Below are positions 4,257-8,425 of a stretch of DNA of 8,425 nt, piece after piece. The notes under the pieces were generated by a model. It was not told the origin of the DNA and did no database searches. It saw only the letters and a program-made list of their open reading frames with translations. The position numbers and the translations under genes are program-made. The first letter of the stretch is position 1, and the number at the start of each line of letters is the position of its first letter. The DNA is from Corynebacterium sp. (GTDB lineage: Bacteria; Actinomycetota; Actinomycetes; Mycobacteriales; Mycobacteriaceae): assembly GCF_030152825.1 (NCBI RefSeq), contig NZ_JASLIP010000090.1, forward strand, positions 1 through 8,425. The letters run 5' to 3'.

Positions 4257-5603
4257 ATGAGCCACTCTACCCCTTCCCCAGCGCCTGTCTCCGCGAAGCC
4301 AACCCGGGACGAGCCTCGTCGCGGCAGCGCCAGGACCACCCGCTTCGATGAACGCTTTCCATGGGTGAGTTGGGCACTGTGGCCGCTGGCGATCCTCACC
4401 GCCCTGCACAAGATCTGGGCCTCTTACGAGAGCGGCACGACGGACGACTTCACAACAGTCTGGGAAGCCATCAACCGCTTCTGGTCGGGCGTGCCGGTGT
4501 ACTCCGAGGACTACACCACCACCGACCCGCACTATCTCTACCTCCCGGGCGGGACGATGCTGCTGAGCCCGCTGTCAGCCCTCGGCAGTTTTGAAGCGGC
4601 GCGGACGCTATATATCTTCGGCAACGCCATCGCGATCGTGATTGCCCTGGGGATCCTCAGCCACATCATCTACACCGCCCGCGACTGGTCTAAGACCTGG
4701 CTGGGGTCCCTTTCCGGTGCACTGTGGCCACTCAGCATCGTCGCAGTGTTCAACACCGAAGCCGTTCAAAACAACCTGCTCTTCGCCAATATCAACGGTG
4801 TGCTCCTGCTCTTCGCCACGATGTTCCTGTACTTCCTCCTGCGAGAAGGCACCACCTCCCAGGTGTTCAGCGGGCTCGCGCTGGGACTCGCAATCACGAT
4901 CAAGCCACAGTTCGTCGTCTTGCTGTTTCTTCCCTTCTTTCGACGTCAGTGGCTAAGCCTTGTTGCGGCTCTCCTCCTACCTATCGCCTGCAACATCGTC
5001 GGCTGGACGTTGATGGCTGAGCCCCAGGGCTTCTTCGACAATCTCGTTCCGTACCTCGGCGAGGTCCGCGACTTCGCGAACTCTTCCATCGTCGGTGTCG
5101 GCGTGTACTTCGGGGCCAGCACCGCGACGATTTGGTTCTGGCGCATTCTCGCCGCCGTCCTCGTACTTATCGGCGCTTTTACCCTGCTGCCGTGGCGCAA
5201 CTCCGCCCGCCCCGGGGATCGCGCGATGTGGGCATTCACCACCTCCTCGCTGCTGCTGATCGGGGTGTTCCTCGTCAGTTCCCTGGGGCAGATGTACTAT
5301 TCGCTACTCATCGTGCCGCTTCTCTTCACGGCATTCCTCCGCCGATCGACAGTGCATAATCCAGTCGCGTGGCTGGGCGTCTACCTGTGCCTGGCCATCG
5401 ACAGCTGGTACTCGGATCAATGGTTCTGGGCCGGGCGAATCTTCGAAACTCTGCGCGGCACCGTAGGCTGGATGCTGCTGCTCATCAGCATCTCGATCAG
5501 CGCGCTGATCTGGTTCCTCAACCGCTCCACCCCGTCCATCTCCGGTGGGAGGCACCGCAAGCCAGCGGAAGAGAACAACACCCAACCCTGGGAAGGTGAA
5601 TAG
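4257..5603 (+). CDS. aftC: GT-C polyprenyl-phosphate glycosyltransferase, AftC-like arabinofuranosyltransferase
   Basis: A polytopic membrane glycosyltransferase of the GT87 (DUF2029) type, 448 residues, close to the length of mycobacterial AftC. AftC adds alpha-1,3 arabinofuranose branches to cell-wall arabinan using decaprenylphosphoryl-arabinose on the outer side of the membrane. The Pro/Arg-rich cytoplasmic N-terminus (1-35) is followed by a first membrane segment (about 38-56). The next loop carries the acidic pair D63-D64 typical of GT-C enzymes and the YLYLPGG motif (93-99). Multiple hydrophobic helices (e.g. about 118-140, 176-198, 205-222) follow, then a polar tail (about 427-448). 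ATG 4257 is the only reasonable start; further upstream the frame enters tRNA genes. Its SD (GAAG) is weak. The gene ends 7 bp before msrB, as in Mycobacterium (Rv2673-Rv2674), which supports the aftC name. Another GT87 mannosyl- or arabinosyltransferase is the alternative. Confidence 0.8.
   Translation: MSHSTPSPAPVSAKPTRDEPRRGSARTTRFDERFPWVSWALWPLAILTALHKIWASYESGTTDDFTTVWEAINRFWSGVPVYSEDYTTTDPHYLYLPGGTMLLSPLSALGSFEAARTLYIFGNAIAIVIALGILSHIIYTARDWSKTWLGSLSGALWPLSIVAVFNTEAVQNNLLFANINGVLLLFATMFLYFLLREGTTSQVFSGLALGLAITIKPQFVVLLFLPFFRRQWLSLVAALLLPIACNIVGWTLMAEPQGFFDNLVPYLGEVRDFANSSIVGVGVYFGASTATIWFWRILAAVLVLIGAFTLLPWRNSARPGDRAMWAFTTSSLLLIGVFLVSSLGQMYYSLLIVPLLFTAFLRRSTVHNPVAWLGVYLCLAIDSWYSDQWFWAGRIFETLRGTVGWMLLLISISISALIWFLNRSTPSISGGRHRKPAEENNTQPWEGE
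5591..5599 (+). promoter_or_regulatory. Ribosome binding site of msrB within the end of aftC
   Basis: GGAAGGTGA lies inside the last codons of the aftC-like gene, 11 bases before ATG 5611. An in-frame GTG at 5596 lies inside this site and so is not favoured as the start. Confidence 0.55.
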
Positions 5604-5610
5604 TTTTCCA

Positions 5611-6021
5611 ATGACCGAAGATTTCCAGAATCTTTCTAACGAGCAGTGGCGCCAGCGCCTCAACCCCGAGGAGTTTCAGGTGCTGCGACTGGCCGGCACC
5701 GAACGCCCCCACACCGGCGAGTACGTCGATACCGAAACCGAGGGAGTGTACCGCTGCCGCGGCTGTGGCTCCGAGCTCTTCCGTTCCACGGAGAAATTCC
5801 ACTCGGGTTGCGGCTGGCCGAGCTTCTTCGACCCAGCTGATAACGATGCGGTTGTTCTGCGCGAGGATCTGAGTCTCGGCATGCGCCGCGTGGAGGTTCT
5901 CTGCGCGACCTGTCACGGGCACCTGGGGCACGTCTTTGAGGGCGAGGGCTACGATACGCCCACCGACCTGCGCTACTGCATCAACAGCATCGCGATGACC
6001 CTCGAGCCCCGCCAGATCTAG
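5611..6021 (+). CDS. msrB: Peptide-methionine (R)-S-oxide reductase MsrB
   Basis: Reduces the R-epimer of methionine sulfoxide in proteins, repairing oxidised methionine in the cytoplasm with thioredoxin as reductant. The 136 residues are full length for a single-domain MsrB. The zinc site is C49-X2-C52 and C98-X2-C101. The catalytic Cys is C123 in RYCIN. C67 in HSGCGWPSF stands where many MsrBs carry the resolving Cys, so a disulfide (C67-C123) cycle is inferred. Other signature parts are HTGEY (34-38) and GHLGHVF (103-109). There is no signal peptide. Start ATG 5611 has GGAAGGTGA upstream inside the preceding gene. It is probably co-transcribed with the aftC-like gene and ends at the convergent terminator shared with hemY. 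Confidence 0.96.
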   Translation: MTEDFQNLSNEQWRQRLNPEEFQVLRLAGTERPHTGEYVDTETEGVYRCRGCGSELFRSTEKFHSGCGWPSFFDPADNDAVVLREDLSLGMRRVEVLCATCHGHLGHVFEGEGYDTPTDLRYCINSIAMTLEPRQI

Positions 6022-6048
6022 CCCAACCGCTCCCCCGCAGAAAAAGAT

Positions 6049-6085
6049 GCCGGGTGCTGCTCCGTCTTCAGGAGCTGCACCCGGC
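6049..6085. terminator. Convergent terminator between msrB and hemY
   Basis: A 15-bp stem with one T-T mismatch (6049-6063 with 6071-6085) and a 7-base loop lies 27 bases after the msrB stop and 34 bases after the hemY stop. The minus-strand side ends in ATCTTTTTC and the plus-strand side in CTTTAG, so it can serve both operons and is stronger for hemY. Confidence 0.85.
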
Positions 6086-6119
6086 TTTAGTCGCTCACTG
6101 CTTTCCCGCAGCGTGGGCC

Positions 6120-7523
6120 TTAACCCAAGTCGGCAATGATCTTATCCGCCGCAGCGATCCCGGTCGCAACGGTAGCTGGCACCCCGACGCCGCGGAGCAT
6201 CGAACCAGCGACCGCGAGACGTGGCACCCCGGCTACGTCATCCAGCACCCGCGACATCTTCTCGGCGTGCTTCACCCCGTAGCACGGGATCCCGCCATGC
6301 CAGCGCTGCACGAAGATCTCCTCCGGAGTCTTCCGCTCGCCTGTGACCCGCTCCAGGTCCTCCAGAGCGTAAGCCAACAGAGCCCGATCGCTAGCGTCGA
6401 CGTACCAAGGCTCGTCCTTGGTGCCGAAGGAGGCGCGGACGAAAGCCCCACCGCCCTGGGCGAGGTGCGGCCACTTCTTGGAGCTGAAGGTGAAGGCTTT
6501 CGCCGCGGTGCCCGAATTGGACCCCAGCAGCACGCCGGAGCGCTCGGGAATACCGTGGTCAGAGGCAAAACGCATACCCACCACCGCAGAGCTCGAGAGC
6601 TCGACGCTGCCCAACGCCTCCGCTGCCACCGGCGCAGCGTCCTCCAAGATGACGGACGCGGTCGGCGCGGAGGTTGCGACGACGACGGCGTCCACCGTCC
6701 CCAGTGGATCAATCACCCACCGGCCGTCCGAGGTCCGGCCGAGAGACTCAACAGCAGAGTTCAGGATCAGCTCGGGGTCGGCCTGGCGCATCATCTCCTC
6801 GATCAGGCTGCGGTAGCCCTTGTCGAAGGAGCGGAACGGTGATCCCCCACCGCCGACCGCAGTGGCCCGTCGCTTCGCCAGCAGATCTTCTACCACGTCG
6901 AGCAGGAAGAAGCCCTGCTCTCCCTCGCCTGCGCGATCCAGTGCCGCTGCCAGCTGTGGCAGGGTCGCCCGCACACCGAGTTCGTAGGCGCTGCAGGAGT
7001 ACACCCCACCCAGAAGCGGGGAGACCAGCTTATCCACCACAGCCTTGCCCAACCGGGCCTCAACAAGCGTGCCCACGGTGGTGTCGTCGCCCGCGTTCCA
7101 CGTCATCGGCTGGCCATCGCGCTCGGCATCCAGCAGGGCAGCTTCCGCAGGGCTTAGGATCTCGGACACCGCATCAGCCGAGACGGGAATGCCCATCAGG
7201 GTCTCCCGCGGGATGTCAACGAACTTGCCATCCACCAGGAAGGACGAGCGCGCCGTAGAGGGGGTGTGTAGCTCGGAGCTCATTCCCAGCTTGTCGATCA
7301 GTTCCATGAATGGCTGGTCGAAGCTCAGGAACGCTTCGGCGCCCATATCCACGGGGCCGGTGGAAAAGCGCACCGTCTTTAGCTTCCCGCCCAGGCGCCC
7401 GTAGGCCTCGGCGAGCATCAGCTGGGCGCGATCCCCGAGCTGTTGGCGCAGCTGCCAGACCGCGCTGACTCCGGCGATCCCGCCGCCGATAACGGCAATG
7501 CGTGGCTTTCGCGCCGTGGTCAT
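6120..7523 (-). CDS. hemY: Coproporphyrinogen III / protoporphyrinogen oxidase HemY (CgoX)
   Basis: FAD-dependent porphyrinogen oxidase of heme synthesis, 467 residues, full length. In actinobacteria this family oxidises coproporphyrinogen III to coproporphyrin III in the coproporphyrin-dependent route; that substrate is inferred from family knowledge. Residues 9-25 form the Rossmann dinucleotide fold with G13-G-G15-I-A-G18. E39 is at the ribose-binding position, RLGGK at 43-47 and DMGAEAF at 59-65. The C-terminal FAD-contact segment includes AGSMLRGVGVPATVATG (about 438-455), followed by a terminal helix. No signal or transmembrane segment is evident. The start ATG (7523-7521) overlaps the hemE stop in an ATGA arrangement. 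GAGGAGGT (7540-7533), nine bases upstream inside hemE, is a strong SD. It is the last gene of the operon visible here. Confidence 0.95.
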   Translation of the reverse strand: MTTARKPRIAVIGGGIAGVSAVWQLRQQLGDRAQLMLAEAYGRLGGKLKTVRFSTGPVDMGAEAFLSFDQPFMELIDKLGMSSELHTPSTARSSFLVDGKFVDIPRETLMGIPVSADAVSEILSPAEAALLDAERDGQPMTWNAGDDTTVGTLVEARLGKAVVDKLVSPLLGGVYSCSAYELGVRATLPQLAAALDRAGEGEQGFFLLDVVEDLLAKRRATAVGGGGSPFRSFDKGYRSLIEEMMRQADPELILNSAVESLGRTSDGRWVIDPLGTVDAVVVATSAPTASVILEDAAPVAAEALGSVELSSSAVVGMRFASDHGIPERSGVLLGSNSGTAAKAFTFSSKKWPHLAQGGGAFVRASFGTKDEPWYVDASDRALLAYALEDLERVTGERKTPEEIFVQRWHGGIPCYGVKHAEKMSRVLDDVAGVPRLAVAGSMLRGVGVPATVATGIAAADKIIADLG

Positions 7524-8425
7524 GAGTTGTGAACCTCCTCGAAGGCCGCGGTGATGGCGTCGGCGTCCGTGTGTGGCATCACACCGTGGCCAAGGTTAAA
7601 GATGTGGCCCCGGGAGTACCCCAGCTCGATGGCCTCGTCAGCCTCGGCGGCGATCCGCTGCACGTGCTCGCGGATCACATCACGGCCTGCAAAGAGCACC
7701 GCCGGGTCGAGGTTTCCCTGATAAGCCTTCGGGGTCTGGTCTGGCAGCGCCTCCTGCACCCGCTTCGCGGCGACGTTCATTGGCACGCGCCAGTCAACAC
7801 CCACGACATCCGGGCCAATCTTCGCCAGGTCGACCAGCAACTCGCCCGTGCCGACGCCGAAGTGCGTCATTGGGATACCGTACGGTCGCACCGCATCGAG
7901 GATCTTCTGGGAATACGGAGCGACGTACTCCCGGTAGTCGCGGGCGGTGAGGAAGCCTGCCCAGGAGTCGAAAAGCTGGATCGCGTCCACGCCGGCCTCG
8001 ATCTGTGCCTGGAGGAAGTGCGCGATCATCGGGCTGAGCTTTTCCATGAGCGCGTGCCACAACTGTGGCTCGGCGTACATCATCGCCTTGGTGACCTCAT
8101 GGTTCTTCGACGGCCCACCCTCGATCAAGTAGCTAGCCACCGTGAACGGAGCTCCCGCGAAGCCAATGAGCACCTGATCCGTGCGCAGGCGCTCGAGGAT
8201 CTGCCCGATGCCCTCCACGATCGGGCCGAGCTGGTCGGGCTCGAGGTCCGGGATGTTCGCGATCTGCTCGGCGGTGCGCACCGCCTCCCCCATGACTGGA
8301 CCGCGTCCAGCAACGATCTCGACGTCCATCCCGGCGGCCTTCAGCGGGACAACGATGTCGCTGAAAAGAATCGCTGCGTCAGCATCGTGGCGAACGACGG
8401 GCTGCATCGTGATCTCAGCGAGCAG
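7520..8425 (-). CDS. hemE: Uroporphyrinogen decarboxylase HemE (5' end outside window)
   Basis: Decarboxylates the four acetate side chains of uroporphyrinogen III to give coproporphyrinogen III, the substrate of the HemY enzyme encoded next. The frame is open to the window edge and 301 residues are visible. The first in-frame ATG (8407) is internal: LLAEIT precedes it and continues the conserved helix before QPVVRHDADAA. About 50 N-terminal residues, including the family's FMRQAGR motif, are outside. Visible motifs, counted from the first visible codon, are FSDIVVPL with the catalytic Asp (D23), GAPFTVASYLIEGG (about 91-104), QLFDSWAG (about 150-157), GNLDP (about 237-241) and FNLGHGV (about 276-282). 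The stop TGA overlaps the hemY ATG. The protein is cytosolic. Confidence 0.97.
   Translation of the reverse strand: MLAEITMQPVVRHDADAAILFSDIVVPLKAAGMDVEIVAGRGPVMGEAVRTAEQIANIPDLEPDQLGPIVEGIGQILERLRTDQVLIGFAGAPFTVASYLIEGGPSKNHEVTKAMMYAEPQLWHALMEKLSPMIAHFLQAQIEAGVDAIQLFDSWAGFLTARDYREYVAPYSQKILDAVRPYGIPMTHFGVGTGELLVDLAKIGPDVVGVDWRVPMNVAAKRVQEALPDQTPKAYQGNLDPAVLFAGRDVIREHVQRIAAEADEAIELGYSRGHIFNLGHGVMPHTDADAITAAFEEVHNS
7533..7540 (-). promoter_or_regulatory. Strong ribosome binding site of hemY inside hemE
   Basis: GAGGAGGT on the minus strand, nine bases before the hemY ATG, lies within the final hemE codons. With the ATGA overlap it points to translational coupling. Confidence 0.8.

Noticed and set aside
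8405..8407. ATG at 8407 as the hemE start
   Set aside because: The frame stays open to the window edge and the upstream codons LLAEIT match the conserved HemE helix; the family is about 50 residues longer.

Overview
The window is a chromosomal segment of a high-GC actinobacterium, most likely a Corynebacterium or close relative. The evidence is the run aftC-like gene, msrB, then hemY and hemE in the opposite direction. This matches the order known from Mycobacterium (Rv2673 aftC, Rv2674 msrB ... hemY, hemE). Codon use, Tat and lipoprotein signals and several tRNA genes without an encoded CCA fit the same group. Species cannot be fixed from sequence alone.

Left arm (1-3020, all minus strand): an envelope copper and heme-peroxidase cluster. 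In transcription order it reads copC (membrane-anchored CopC), a 100-residue lipoprotein of unknown function, a PCuAC-type copper chaperone lipoprotein with a His-rich tail, then a Tat-dependent DyP-type heme peroxidase whose 3' end lies outside the window. Each gap between genes holds a hairpin; the one before the peroxidase looks like a terminator. The DNA upstream of copC carries three small palindromes packed into about 50 bp. A related association of PCuAC and DyP genes (ECuC and DtpA) is known in Streptomyces lividans.

Centre (3146-4225): seven tRNA-like genes. One tRNA-Val(CAC) is on the minus strand with its own terminator. Divergent from it is the array Gly(GCC), Val(GAC), Gly(GCC), Cys(GCA), Val(GAC), Gly-like(GCC) on the plus strand, closed by a terminator. 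A 179-bp Val-spacer-Gly cassette is present twice; the Gly copy in the second cassette has four substitutions and two broken stem pairs. Both Val(GAC) copies have C instead of the nearly universal U at position 33.

Right arm (4257-8425): aftC-like polyprenyl-dependent glycosyltransferase (arabinan branching of the cell wall) and msrB are co-directional, 7 bp apart. They converge on a shared hairpin terminator with the heme operon hemE-hemY (minus strand, ATGA overlap). hemE runs off the right edge and lacks roughly its first 50 codons. No hemQ/chdC lies between msrB and hemY, unlike in Mycobacterium.

Together the window joins heme synthesis, a heme-using exported peroxidase with copper-handling proteins, and cell-envelope synthesis and repair. 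The functional link between the two arms is inference; only their proximity is seen.
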